A stretch of 55,458 bases of DNA from Phytophthora quininea (GCA_011947345.1 JAAVTG010000469.1:1-55458), one strand, 5' to 3'; counted from the first letter of the stretch, positions 22,783 through 34,709 are shown. Notes: generated by a model not told the origin, from the sequence alone. Translations and numbers: made by a program.

Positions 22783-23220
22783 ATGTCGTCCTCGGCTTCG
22801 ACATCTTTTGCTGTACTGTTCTTCCTCAAAAATCTACCGTCAACCGCTGGCATTAGCACCCCAGTGTACGGGACCGCCACGATATTGCCTGGTCCTGTTG
22901 CCACCTTGACTCTACCGTCGTCCCCAACCGTGCGCCTGCAAGTACCGAACGACATCGTCCGACACCGCCAGGGCGATGCCGCTGAGCACGAAAACGGCGG
23001 TCCGGTAGAGTTGCTTCGAAGAGCCGTAGCAGTGCTTAGTACCCAGACGTGCGTGCTTGGTCAAGTAGCGGCTTACTCAGGGGTCTTGGCGAAAATTCGA
23101 GCTCTTCTCGGCGATTTCCGGTCGAATATTTCCGACCTACGCGAAGTTTCGCCTGTTCACTATTTCCTGCTTGGCAAGTACAAAGTCTACCATGACCAAA
23201 TGTCCATCAAGACTGGATGA
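22783..23220 (+). CDS. Hypothetical open reading frame of 145 codons
   Basis: ATG at 22,783, stop at 23,220. The protein is Ser/Thr/Val-rich at the N-terminus (FAVLFFLKNLPSTAG may be a hydrophobic segment) and helical later (ELLRRAVAVLSTQT, GVLAKIRALLGDFRSNI). I recognise no family. It could be a chance frame or a 5' remnant belonging to the YR retroelement downstream. Confidence 0.25.
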   Translation: MSSSASTSFAVLFFLKNLPSTAGISTPVYGTATILPGPVATLTLPSSPTVRLQVPNDIVRHRQGDAAEHENGGPVELLRRAVAVLSTQTCVLGQVAAYSGVLAKIRALLGDFRSNISDLREVSPVHYFLLGKYKVYHDQMSIKTG

Positions 23221-26200
23221 ATAACTCTCCACCGCCCTAGACTGTATTCCTGGATCGATAGGACGCGGGTCGCGCACAACTCACAGGGTTTTGGCAGGAT
23301 TTATCCTTCTCCGCGCTCATCCACATCCGGATGATACGCTGCGTCGGATCAGCGCAATGACGGGTGTGGATTCGACCGTCAGCGTTCGACATGCTGTTGA
23401 CTTCACGCGTTTACTGAAGGCAACCGTCGGATCACCTCAAGCCTTCGGTCTACCATCGATACCCGTTTCGATGGTGACCCTCGTCACTGAGGATCCCGCA
23501 AGCGCTCTCCCCAGCCATCGATGACCTTGGTGCAATTCTGAATTCCATTCACGAAGCTCAATCCGGGAGACGATGGATCATTCTAGACACAACCCGGTGG
23601 CACATGTGTCTAGCAATGGTTTTAGTTCCTCGTCGGACAGCCATGGTAAAATTTTAGCGGCGGTCGCCGCCAATCCTCGCTTAGTTCGTTTCTATTTGGA
23701 CTTCTGCCGATCCACTTCGTCAAGCGTCCAGCCCTGTCAGATGGACCAAGGCTCGCCCAACAAAAATAAAGTAGACAAGCGCCATAGGACCTGATGTCAT
23801 TTACTGGGTCTGGAACCCAGACGTCGAGGCATGCCTTTGCGTCAACGCAAACCCAGTTACAGATCCACGGGATGCTCAGTATGAAGGTAAGGAACCGTCC
23901 GCGCTTGTTGACTCGATGATATCGTCCAGGTCCACCAAGTTCCAGCCGCATTCAGCCATTGTCACTCGCGCATATGACTTACAGTTTGGAACCCGGGTTT
24001 ATCGGTGCTGCATTTCAAGCGCTTCGATTTTGCCGCACGACGCGCTTGGTATGCGAATGAATCGGTCAATCTGAACACCATCTCCAAATCTGTGGTGATG
24101 CCAAAATTAGAAAAGCTGAGACGATCGACGACGTGGCCAACGCGCCAACCGTCCTGCATCTATTTAGTAAAGAAGGTGTTGATACTCACACATGTGGTGT
24201 CGCCATTGGTGCTCGTGGGTTTACGCAGGAATTTCGAGGGTACTGCCGATGGAGTGCCCAAGATGTTGGGACTATTGCATGTTGGTTGGACCGCGTCCTA
24301 TAAGACTACTCAGCAGTGACGGAAGTTGATGCTCGTTATGGATGCGCTACCTGTACGAAGCTTCATGGTCATCTCTTACTCATAGACCCCGACCTCCAAA
24401 GCGCCCTGTACATCATCCAGTCGGAACGATTCGCAGCTCTGTTGAATTCAGCAACCCGCCACGGGAAAGATCCCCATCATCGGTATGATGGTCCACGACG
24501 CCAAGATTCTCAACGTAACGGCTGTAAAACTCCGGATGAAGTGATTGAGGCCCTGTCGCGTAAGGATCGCCTAACGGTTTGCATGAAGTATCCGCCCTCA
24601 GCTGGCTATGTCTCTGAAAGTGATGAGCGGTGAGCATTTCCGGATGACGCCCACTTTCTGCTAGCGGGGCTGGCTCCTGTTGTGCGAAATTATATCAACA
24701 AGAACCTCGTAGGCCTTCGCGCAGAGTTTCGACAATGAAATTCTACGCTATCGGGTGAACGCGCTGGTGTCACCCCGTCAAAACCAGCGACTTCATATTT
24801 ATATGTACCTGTGTCGTATCGTGAAAAGTCAAACCTCCACCGGTGCTACATCCAGCAGTGACACGATGCAACTCTACGATTTTCCCGTTTCTGCCTTGTG
24901 ATTGGCCCAGATTTTAAGTTTGATGGGTGCGTACCCATGCCGCTGCAACTGTCTCAGCCTGAACCTACCCGGTGATGATGCCATGTCATCTGATTCCGAC
25001 TGCCAAGTGTGATTGTGGAGGGATATGGTGTTCGCAGTCATGTTGGTTTAGGATCCAAGTCGTGAATGTTGACTCGCCCGTGGATCTAAGCTGACTTGCA
25101 GGGATTCGGATGTGGTTACTAGGATCCAAGAGTGTTCATGTCGGTGTACTACGACCCAAGTACTACAACGAAGATCGCGATGCAACGATGCCTGAATCTA
25201 CTATGCTCAAGCCAAAACGTTTTCAAGTATCCTGAAACCAAGTCGACACATCCAGAACAAGGTGGATGCACTTGGAATCAGGCAAGCTCGATCATTTCAA
25301 AGTGGTAAACGACAGGTTTGCTCAGGGTCTGCCTTCTATCACTTAGATCAAGGCAATGGAGACTTGTGCCCCTGAAATCATGCCCTACAGCTACGTATCC
25401 TGGCGATATCTTTCAAGATACCGGCTGAAAGGTCACCGGACCAAGCGTCACCTGCTCAAAGGTCACTACTGCGGAGGGTCGCGTGATCTAAAACCGGCCG
25501 CCACTCGTCTTCATACAAAGATCATGTCAAACCGACGTCCAAGGTAAAAGTCCATAGTAAATAGCCTAACATATAAACAGAGTTCAATTTGCCATCTAAC
25601 ACGCAAGTGACTTGCGGTCCGGAAGGGATCCAAGGCCAATTGTTGACTGTGAAGCTTATCCCTACGGGGCACATCGGCTAGGATTGGTCGTCCGTGTGAA
25701 CTCCACTAACTCAAGTCCAAGTTAGGTGGAGGACCAAGGCAGGCCAGCTTTGAAGTGATCCCATCTATTCCATATCCTAGCGGGGCACCTGGGCGGTTCA
25801 GGGGTGTACCATTTCATGTTAACAATGGTTTTGGAGGGGCATCTGTAGTCGCCTTCCAGAATCTCTCGCTCGATTGACTACCGCATACAGGGACAGCAAC
25901 TCGCTTTGAACTCGAAAGTCCTCCTGATCCAAGTGTTTGTGTTTTAGGTAGAAAGGAGGTGGTGCGCGTGATAACACGTCTGAGTACCTGGATATTCTCG
26001 TCGGGTGTTCCAGGAAACTACTACTCATCAGCACTCGATGTTTGTGGCCCAGTTCTTTGGGCCACTGCAACTAATTAAGAATTGTATATTAATTGAGGTA
26101 TATTAACTCTGTGCGTTGGTTGTCGGATTGGTTCTCGCTAGGAGCATTGTTCCTGGGAAGTGAGTGTCGCCTCTAACTCTCAACTCATCTTGTACTCACT

Positions 26201-26769
26201 TTTATGCTAGGATCCTGGTGACAAGAGATCGGATTAAACGAACCTCGAAGGGGATTGCCACAAGGAGCACACGCCACCCAGGATTTCGACTGCGTATCTT
26301 GGGGTTCTTTAAGTGGATCCAGGGCTGGAATCAGGACTCGTTCCAGGAACCCAGCTCCAAACCCACCTTGGAGGCGCCGCACTATACTACCCTGAGCAGT
26401 TTCGGTTCACCGCCGTCGCCTCAGCAGCTTTAACACAATCGCATCGACCTCTACATATCAGCCTGTGACCGCGTGAGCCGATATTTCGGATCGCCCTAGG
26501 CACCGTATCCACCGTTCACAGCAACCTACGGATTCGATTGCATAGGTAACAGCACATCCACTGCAATCGACTTCGTGAAGCCTTCCGCTTGGCAGATATT
26601 CGGTTCCCGAAAAACATCCCAGAAGCAATTACGTCCTAGACTTCACCCGGCTTCATAGACCGCGAAATATCATCCAGTTTGTCAGGACTTGTAGAATAGT
26701 TACAGTTGACCCTGACGGAAACAATCGGACTGTGGCGGAACGAGTAACGGGAAGATCGGCGTTCAAACT
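23221..26769. other. No recognisable gene; possible decayed 5' half of YR element 2
   Basis: Short frames such as 23,573-23,794, 24,005-24,319 and 24,316-24,633 (plus) have no domain that I can name. By comparison with the first element, gag would be expected about 3 kb before the reverse transcriptase, that is in 24-26 kb, so this may be its eroded gag and linker. That is inference from spacing only. Confidence 0.3.
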
Positions 26770-28430
26770 AGACCATGGATCCAGTGTGGTTAGATATTCT
26801 ACTATACGGATATCGGCACCGCCAGTGCGTTGTTACCGTAGCCAAGTCTGATGTCTCCCACAGCTTCACCGGTCCACGCGTCCCCGAGATTGAGCCAACT
26901 GGAAACCACACAAGCTCCCGGGAATTTGACTGCGGACTTGTACGCAGCATTGGTTAAGGCCAGACTCAAGGAACTTATCTAGTGCTCGATCTCCCATTTG
27001 CGCTTCGCTGGTCAGCCCTTTGTTTTAGTCCCTTTGATTGTGTTCCCAAGAAGGACGTCAACCCGATAGAAGCTGCAAGATTAATCCACGACTTATCGTA
27101 TCAACAATCGCTCGACACAATTGGATCTACCCGATGTTGACTGTGACTCTGTTCGATGCATTGCCTGCAGGATCGAAGAGCTTGCTGCGTGGCATCCGAC
27201 GCTGAAGGCCAAACCACTTAAAGGTGGTGTCAAGACTGCGTCCCACCTAGTTGCTGTCGCTGCCAGCCTTGCTGCTCAATATTACCGGATCGACGCGTGA
27301 TCTTGCTGTAATTGATACGGCACTCCCGTTTGGCTGGACTGGCTCGCCGCCATTTTACGGAGCTTTCGGGGAGGGAATTTCGTTCTTAGTGGCACGGGAA
27401 AGTTCGCATGCTCCGGATCCCTACGATCCCGACAAGGAGCTATGTTGCCTTTTCTCTCTTTCGTGTGGGTAGATGATCACATTCTTCTCAGGGTGGACAA
27501 AGGAAATCGTCTTGTACTGGCAAAAGCTATCTCCGACCCAGAATGGACACTGTACTCGGCCCAAACGCCATGAACGAGAAGAAGTTTTTCATCGTGGTCT
27601 ACTACCCTCGACGCTCTTGGCTTATCATCGGATTCTAAAGAACGGACAGATTCGATGCCTCCAGAAAAGTGGAAGAATCCTTAACTTGAATCGTTGAGGC
27701 ACTCAAAGTGGATCTGGTATCCCGTCATCAACTGGAAAAACTACTCCGCTCGTTGCGACACATATGTCTGTGCTGTCGTTTGGCGTGGGCGTTCATCTAG
27801 CGATCACACCAGGCATGGCGTCAAAGGCTCAGTTCCAGCGCACCCGTTTGTCCGCCGAGATCGTCCAGGACCTACGCTGGGTTGACTGTCTTTACAACAT
27901 GGCGCGGCAAAACACGTATCAACCAGCATCGTGACTGACGCACTGGAGCCCTCCGTTCATTTGTTTATGGATGCCTGTGATGAAGGACTCTGCGTCCTCT
28001 ACCCTTCCGCTCCCGAATATATTCGTCTCCACTTTGACGTGTAAGAGCTTCAAGCGATTAAACCCGCAAAACAGTCCGCCGAATCGGCAAGGTTCAGCAT
28101 AGACGTTCGCGAGGCATTGAATGCAGTCCTCGCGATACTCGCCTGGGGTCCCCGGTGATCTTCACACGTACGAACAATCAGCCGGTTCACATTCGCTGCT
28201 GGATCAACAGCAAATCCGTGGTGGCCTGGTTGGGTAAACAGCAATCTCGTAATCATCGCGTGTTGGCGTGCACCGAACTTCAATTCGAGCTGCACGTATC
28301 GACAGAGCACCTGCGAGGGTCTTCAAACTTCCTGGAGGATTTGGGCTCTAGAGCGTGGAACGAACACATGCTGGAAACCTGGACTAACCGCGTGCATTCG
28401 CGGTACTTCCAGGACATTCCCACCAAGTTC
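26770..28430 (+). pseudogene. YR element 2 reverse transcriptase and RNase H
   Basis: Blocks: YGYRHRQCVVTVAKSDVSH (near 26,812), LVLDLPFALRW then DCVPKKDVNPIEAARLIHDL (27,000-27,105), LPFGWTGSPPFYGAFGEG (27,323-27,376), FVWVDDHILLRVDKGNR with the catalytic Asp pair at 27,472-27,477, and SMPPEKWK near 27,660. RNase H pieces follow: LFMDACDEGLCVL near 27,965, INSKSVVAWLGKQ near 28,205 and VSTEHLRGSSNFLEDLGSR near 28,300. They lie in several frames with internal stops, so the copy is dead. Confidence 0.7.
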
Positions 28431-28540
28431 CGAAAGATCTATAAATCCAACTTGTCTACTTGCATTGGCACTCTCTACCTGACATTTCCCGCCACCGCTA
28501 CATCTTTTGAGACCAAACGAGCTAAGATTAGCCACGTTAG

Positions 28541-29270
28541 GTGGTGTCATCAAGCTTGCGCCGACTTCAGATCAGTCAGCCAGTCTCAACACAAGCCCGT
28601 ATTACGAGGTATCCGACGACTTGGTCCACCCCGACGCCAATGAGCCGCCGTCACCGTTCCCATACTCCAAACAATCGCGAAGACAGCAGAGTTTTCAACC
28701 GCCCAGCACCGCGTCCTTTGTGGGGCTGCGGAGCTAGGCTTCCTTTTCTGTTTGTGTGGGGGAGGGGGTACTTAACGTCCCGAGGAAAATCCCATGGCTA
28801 CTGCCTACAAGTCAGAGACGTCGAAGTGCTCGACAGTGCTGGATCACCTAGAAGCAGTTTCAAGAAAGCGTCATCCGTCGAGATCACGCTCCGAGGAAGC
28901 AAGACTGATCAAGGTCGACAATCGTTGAATCGCGTCCTTCTAACGAGCAATCAAGTACCCGTTTGTCCGGGTTTCGCTGCACTATTACTTAAGCGCAATG
29001 CGAAAGCTCTACGGTTGCCACCAAATCACCTGGTGTGTTCAACAAGCTATGGGAAAGCTTTATCGTCAAAACGATGACACGATTCCTACGAGGTGCAGCA
29101 ACACAGTGCGGAGAAGAACCAAGCGGGATATCAACGCACTCGCTGCGTACGGGAGGACCCACGGCAATGCATTCAGCTGGATTCGACGCAGATACAATAC
29201 GTATACACGGCAGATAGACCTCCGATGCGTATCAAGTTTACCTCCGACGAGCTCCAGCTTCACGACTTCA
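28541..29270 (+). pseudogene. YR element 2 tyrosine recombinase
   Basis: One frame carries ITLRGSKTDQGRQSLNRVLL and VPVCPGFAALLL. After a shift near 29,070 another carries the HxxR block STHSLRTGGPTAMHSAGFDA and DTIRIHGR, then a TAG where the conserved Trp of HGRW is expected (stop ending at 29,217). In the same frame after the stop, DAYQVYLRR keeps the candidate nucleophilic Tyr. The SLR block and spacing match the first element's enzyme. Confidence 0.7.
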
Positions 29271-29320
29271 GTTGGCCAAACGTATGGGGCGTGTTCTCGC
29301 GAACAATCATCATTGACCCG

Positions 29321-31204
29321 ATCATTCTATGGGGCGACATGAGCACTAGTGCTCACGTGGTCGGCTCAATAAATGCTCGCGATTTGCGCCCCAGCTACAT
29401 TACGATGTGTTGAAGGAAACGTCCATTTTACGTTCTGTGCGTTATCGCGCTAGAAACTAACATTCGTCAAAAGCACCCCGGAGCGATTACAAAAGCTCTA
29501 CATTTCCTGTGCCATAAATGTCCTCCTCCGGTGTGTATGGCAATATTTTTGCTCTCGTGAAAGGTAATCTATATGTATAGCGCCGTTGTCCTGGTAGTGC
29601 TTCGGTTTAGAAGTTCGGGGCAACCCAAGCGAGATTAATTCGGCATTTTGTGGACCACACTCTTAGTAGGTACTGACTTCATATAAATTTTAAGTACGAA
29701 TACCTTATAAATCCATTCATCTGTATATGTTATGCAAAATATGATTTTTCTGGAGGTATTTGATTAATGCGGTTATTCCACTAGCCAATCAGATAGCCCT
29801 AACAAATCCGACTAAGTACGAAAAAATAACTGAAGTCGTCTCAGAGGAAGGCAATATGATGGCAAGGGGCAGCAGGACGAGAGCACGAGAAAGAGAACTG
29901 CACGACGACGATAATTAACATGATAAAAATCGAGTCGCTGAGTACGACGAGACTATGAACACCGAGCGACAGTAAATAAACAGTACACAGCGTAGAGCAA
30001 TTGTTCAAACGTATCAAACACGTCAAACACATCAAACTCATTAAACAAAAATCAAACTAATGCTCTTGCGCACCGCTTTCAGAGACGTGGAAAACTACAT
30101 CGGCACCGGCACGACGTTCTTCTACGATCGCGTGATGAAAGACTGCAGGGGGAAGCCTACGACCGATTCAACATCTTGTCGTTGAGTCTGCCTATTCGAC
30201 ACCCCAGTAGCCGGCGGTGCCCTATGCAAGGGGGAGTTTGGTACTGAGCTCGGGCTGGAATCGGTTGACTACGCCTATTGAAATCGACGCCAATCACTCA
30301 GGGAAAAAGCAACGCAAAATGCTGTAGAATTTCGAGCGATTGCAAATACTGTTGCGGGAGATGGAATACCAATTGCGCTCTCAATCTATTGTGTTGGCTC
30401 CCAGCCCAATCCTCTATTTTTGATGGCAAAAAATCTCTACGGGACTCGTTTAAGACAACATTGCTTGTGCAACATTTTCAACCGATCACTCGAGCTCGTC
30501 GAAGGATCCACTCGTCAATTCATAATTGTTCGCCTTTAGCGACAGCCCCCGGCACCATGACAGCGCACCGTTTCGACGTCGCTTCTCCCCGCCGACACCA
30601 CCAACGACCGTCTGGTTCGCCATGGTATCGGTCGTTCCCAGTGCCACCGCCAGGCTCGACAGGCTTCGCATTCATATGTCCGAAAAAAATCAGCTCAATC
30701 CAGCTAATTTTCGGCGCCCAGACACTTGCTGCTGAGTCGCGGGGTTGATCATTGGAGCGAGTCGCGGGCAATCCCAAAATGACCCCAAAACGAACGAGAT
30801 TTTCGCCGTGTGGAATTGCTGGACACTTCTCACACGCTGCTGCATTTGTTGCATACACAAGCAGCACCGCTAGATGAGACTGCCCAACGCAGACGGCGAC
30901 GTGTAGCATTGATTTACTATTGCAACTTGGATGCGTGATTGATCTTTGCACACGGTATCTGCTAAGAACGGATACTCTCGTCTGGAAGGTGTAGCTTAGA
31001 CAATCTATCTAATCAAGAATTCATTCGCAGAATTCAGCTAAACTTGCGGGATCCAAATACTTTGCGGCCTCTCTAGAAGAATGTCATTCGGAGGATCAAA
31101 CCTCAATTGCTGCGCCAGTTCTACAATCGCTGAGCAATCGCAATGGAGACCCGTCGCATGCTGGGAAATGAATTGGTAGTGCATCTTAAATGAACTTGCA
31201 GATT
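29321..31204. other. No supported gene; short repeats
   Basis: Nothing recognisable except a run of spaced TCAAAC/TTAAAC units (about 30,005-30,058, period 9-10 bp) and a segment near 30,799-30,920 that resembles the tail of the truncated ankyrin copies in the inverted arms (see findings). A 42-codon frame starts at 30,060, but I could not assign it. Confidence 0.4.
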
Positions 31205-31536
31205 AACGACGTCCCTCAAGTATCGAAAGGCCAGAGGTGAAGACAACGACTTCGCTTCTGGCTCCGGGCTCTTCTATACGATGACGGCAAACTTAGACAA
31301 AGTTATCCGACGACGACATCGCGTTATTTCTGTTGTCAATGTCCAAGCAGCCCAAGCTCGCAAGTCTCTCGAAGGAGTTGCAACCGAGGCTACTTATCCG
31401 TATGCTCAATCTTGGCGTGACGTCTGACCAAGTTGAGGCCGACGAAAGGTTTGAGTACGATAGCTGTCCGGACTGTAAAACCGTGAAAACGTTGGGCCCA
31501 GCTAGGTCCTCAACTCAAGAATTGTGCTTTGTGTGA
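31205..31536 (+). pseudogene. RxLR effector fragment, tail type A (cassette copy 1)
   Basis: The C-terminal half of the effector family without signal peptide or RxLR region. It begins near KYRKARGEDNDFAS-like sequence and shifts frame near 31,310, then gives MSMSKQPKLASLSKELQP and the type A tail (EADERFEYDSCPDCK, SSTQELCFV, stop 31,536). The sequence closely matches the fragment at 43,432-43,742 in the same orientation and the tail of the intact gene at 42,250 in opposite orientation. Confidence 0.75.
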
Positions 31537-32070
31537 CCTAAAACGTGGAGACGTGGAGAAGAGCTCATCTTTTCTTGCGCCCCAAGTCTCGATGAACCCG
31601 CTCACTTTACACCCCACCTCCGGCGCAAACCTTACGGATCTGGACGGAAGGAGTCTCCTGTGCGCGGAATCTCCAGCACAAAAACCTGATCCTGTTGGTG
31701 CGGGAGGCCGATGAATTCAATTTGGAACGATGAATCATCGGTCCAAATTGTGTTCGTTCACAGAGACCCGCCTATCAAATCGGTCAGCAAACCCCGGCGT
31801 ACTGGTAGTTCATGGGACTTTGTGGCATACGCAGGTGCAAACGGCGCATCAAGCTGACTGCTGATGTGCTTTCAAAGTCCAAGAGCGGCCGCTTGTTTTG
31901 TGAAAAGTGACTGGGCAGACTGTTCTCCAGAGGCAGAGTTCCTCTTACAAGTCTGAAGACAATGCCAAGTATTGAGTCAAATCGCATAGTGCTGTATCAT
32001 AGCGAAGTTTCCCAATTTTGAGTGCCCTTGAGTTAAGGTTCTAGGCTAGAACTTCCTAAGATTTCTGCTC

Positions 32071-32395
32071 AATCGATCGTCGGCCTTAACAGACTCACGT
32101 AGCTTTGCCAGAACAAGTACGCCGGGTCATTCAGAACCTCAGCGGCCGTTTTGCCCTGCGTCTTCACGCCCAAAACCGTTCTAAGGTGCTCAGACGTCAC
32201 GCCAAAAATGAGCATGCGGTTAAATAGCTTCGGTTGCAACTCCTTCGAGACTTGCGAACTCGGGCTGCTTGGACATTGACAACAGAAGTAACGCGATGTC
32301 GTCGTCGCGTAACTTTGTTGTCAACGTATAGAAGAGTGCAGAGTCGGAAGCGAAGTAGTCGTGGCCATTAGTAGTCTTGCCGAAAAATGCTACAG
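32071..32395 (-). pseudogene. RxLR effector fragment, tail type B (cassette copy 1)
   Basis: Minus-strand C-terminal half: HDYFASDSALFYTLTTKL, DDDIALLLLSMSKQP, then a shift where the right arm reads KLASPSKELQ, and the type B tail TVLGVKTQGKTAAEVLNDPA and YLFWQSYVSLLRPTID (stop at 32,071). No N-terminus; upstream it joins the truncated ankyrin gene. The same junction is found at 41.4 kb in the other arm. Confidence 0.75.
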
Positions 32396-32408
32396 TCGAA
32401 AGTCAATC

Positions 32409-32959
32409 CTATCCGGACAGACGTCGCCGTCCGCGTTGAGCATGCCCGTCCAGTGGTGCTACCGCAAACGCAGCAATACAGCAGCGAGGCAGCGGCCTTT
32501 CCCACGGCGAAAATCTGTGCGAACCGTTGTCATTTTCTTTAAAGAACTCGAGGATATTGAGACACCCTCGACTCGTTGCTTCATCGATCACATCTCCTTC
32601 GGCAGTATAGCTCTGGAATCTGGACCAGAACCACTGGACGAGCTCCACATTTTGGCGCTTGGCAGCTTCCACAGAGACGTTATGAGCTGGCATCGTTGCT
32701 CTGGGAAAGTGTTTGGAGTGTAAACCGCCTCGTTCGAAGCTGTAAACAGCTCGTGCTTGCTTTACTTCTCACTGCCGTTCCAGATCCGATCCAACAGTCG
32801 AAGCGAACCGGATTTCACGGCCTTGTCCAGCTGCATCGACTCAGCAAACAAGGAGATGTCTTTAACGACCAAGTCCTCAAAATCAACTTTCCAGCGGAAT
32901 AAGAGCTCCACCGTGAGCAACGTGGGGTCTCTTCCTCCATTCTCTTCAAACTGCTGCAT
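32409..32959 (-). pseudogene. Truncated ankyrin-family gene (left arm)
   Basis: ATG at 32,959 gives an N-terminal domain (LLTVELLFRWKVDFEDLVV, SLRLLDRIWNGSEK, stop). After a shift, 32,693-32,409 continues with VSVEAAKRQNVELVQWFWSR and GCLNILEFFKENDNG. The family repeats then stop abruptly at a segment with PHGENL-type sequence, followed by the effector fragment. It is head to head with the gene at 33,034, only 74 bp away. Confidence 0.75.
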
Positions 32960-33033
32960 GGTTTCTTACTGCGCTGTGATTGGTCGAACGACAATGAAAA
33001 GATTTTTTTGTATCACATACTTCGACTGTCAAT

Positions 33034-34709
33034 ATGACGCTCCCCTTGCTCTCGGTGGAGCTGCTGTTTCGCTGCCGGGACGAGTTCGCGTCGCTTCCGT
33101 GGAGTTACTGTTGTTTGCTGGGCATTGTAGGTTACGTAGAGAAAGCCCTTGAACGCGGGATGGCGGGGCAAATAGCCTCCGGGATCTTGTGCACAGTGCT
33201 TGCTGGAGAGAGGAGACTTCAGGAGTGAGGAAGTCTCTCTACGGCAAAGCACTGGACCATCATCGATCCTACATACATTATAAATAGCATGTAAGCCTTA
33301 GCTTCTTATCTACTGGATCCTTTGTGTGGTGGCGTGAGCATAAGACATCGAGGGAACTTCCGACAGTTGCCGCTGCACAAGGCGGTCACGTTCGCGTCCA
33401 GTCGCCTGTTAAACCGGATCTGGAACAGTTCGTTGGATGCCGATGCCAATGCCGAAACCTGCTGGTCCGTCCGCAATTTGCTGCGGACTGAGACACACTA
33501 TCGACAGTTTGAATTTACGAAATGTTTACTGGAAGTGGCCAAGAGAAACGACCTGGAGACGACTCGGTGGCTGTTTGAGAGACTGCCACAGTGTCGCGTT
33601 GAGAGTCAAGTGGTGGAGGAGGCTGCAGCTGCAGAGGGTCTAGACCTTCTGAGGCTCTTTCTGGAAAACGACATTGACAATGACGCTGCTGAGGAGGTCG
33701 GACGGCAAGTTCGTTGGGGTGGGAAGGACACTGCAAAAGCTGCGGGAAATGGCCACAGTGCAGTCGTGAGCTGGCTCTATGAGTCGGTACCTGATGTGGA
33801 GAGAGATTATGCAGCGACGATAAAAGTTGTCGTGGTCAGAGGAGACGGGCACTTGATGGAATGGCTTGTAGATAGAACTGGCCATTGGTCTTACAAGGGG
33901 ATTCACGACGCTGCTGCCAACGGACATTTAGAAATGGTGCAGGAGTTGTATGATACGAGCCCAGATCTGGTGGTCATCTGATGCCATGGATCGTGCGGCA
34001 ACGAACAACCATTTGGAAACGGTCCAGTGGCTCCACTCCAACAGAACCGAAGGCTGGACGACAGAAGCGATGGGTCTCGCAGCGCCCTGTGGTCATCTCC
34101 CTGTGGTCATCTCCCTGTGGTCATCTCGAAATGATCAAATGGCTGCACGAAAACCGACCCGGAGGTTGCACGACATAGGCGATCGATGAAGCAGCTACCT
34201 TTGGAGACTTTGAAGTCGTCAAGTGGCTTGGAGAACATCGATCTGAGGGATGCACATCTAAAGCCATGGACGAGACTGCTTCCAAAGGCCGATTGGACGT
34301 TGTCAAGTGGTTGCATGAAAAACTAAAGGCAGAATGCACACCTAAAGCAATGGGTCGTGCATCCGAGAACAATCACTCGGAAGTTATTAAGTGATTGCAT
34401 GAAAATCGAGCCGCAGGTTGTACAAGACGCGCTATGGAGCTTGCGGCTGGTAATGGAGAGCTTGCTGTCGTCAGGTGGCTACACCAGTATCGGCCTGAGT
34501 TGCAGCGGAGAAGCAGTCGTCCGAGCTGCGTATGGTGGCTATATTCCAGTAAAGCGATGGTTGCTCCTGTAGATTGCAAAGGTCCAGTACCAGTGATAAA
34601 CGCTGCTGCAATTGGTGAAGAGTTTGCAACTGCATTGCTCCTGCATCGTGTACGAAATGAGAAAATCACTGAAGACATTGCAGGCGAGCCCAACGTGAGC
34701 AAGTGCTAA
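33034..34709 (+). pseudogene. Ankyrin-family gene (left arm), interrupted
   Basis: ATG at 33,034 gives MTLPLLSVELLFRCRDEFASL, the start of the family N-domain. About 250 bp of unrelated sequence (about 33,105-33,350, with TATAAATA) interrupts it, after which LPLHKAVTFASSRLLNRIWN, LLRTETHYRQFEFTKCLL and repeats continue. Further breaks: a shift at about 33,975, a 14-bp minisatellite (34,085-34,130), and an in-frame TGA at 34,392-34,394 where the family has Trp (EVIK-stop-LHENR). The reading ends at 34,709 with VINAAAIGEEFATALLLHR. The same breaks are in the right-arm copy, so decay came before the duplication. Confidence 0.78.
34085..34130. repeat. 14-bp minisatellite, three units
   Basis: Three consecutive copies of CCCTGTGGTCATCT (last one diverging at its end) within the ankyrin pseudogene. 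The right arm has four copies at 39,650-39,703, the extra one being 13 bp. Confidence 0.85.

Larger units (their letters stand above)
26770..29320 (+). mobile_element. Second tyrosine-recombinase retroelement, strongly decayed
   Basis: Plus-strand blocks in the same order as the element at 9.3-14.7 kb: reverse transcriptase, RNase H, tyrosine recombinase. Many frameshifts and stops divide them. The two elements share block structure but little obvious nucleotide identity, so they are different families or old copies. Ends were not identified. Confidence 0.7.
31313..34455 (+). repeat. Left arm of a large inverted repeat
   Basis: About 3.14 kb nearly identical to the reverse complement of 39,325-42,480. 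It carries an effector type A tail, a 534-bp spacer, an effector type B tail, a truncated ankyrin pseudogene and a second divergent ankyrin pseudogene. Beyond 34,455 the similarity drops to that of ordinary paralogues. Confidence 0.9.

Noticed and set aside
30520..30951. A 143-codon minus frame with Cys-rich stretches
   Set aside because: No start context, no known motif, and part of it belongs to the dispersed segment near effector fragments.
31784..31987. Open frames on the minus strand in the spacer between opposing effector tails, repeated at 41,798 and 43,964
   Set aside because: They are kept only because the spacer is duplicated. No signal peptide or domain is visible and there is no sign of selection on the protein.
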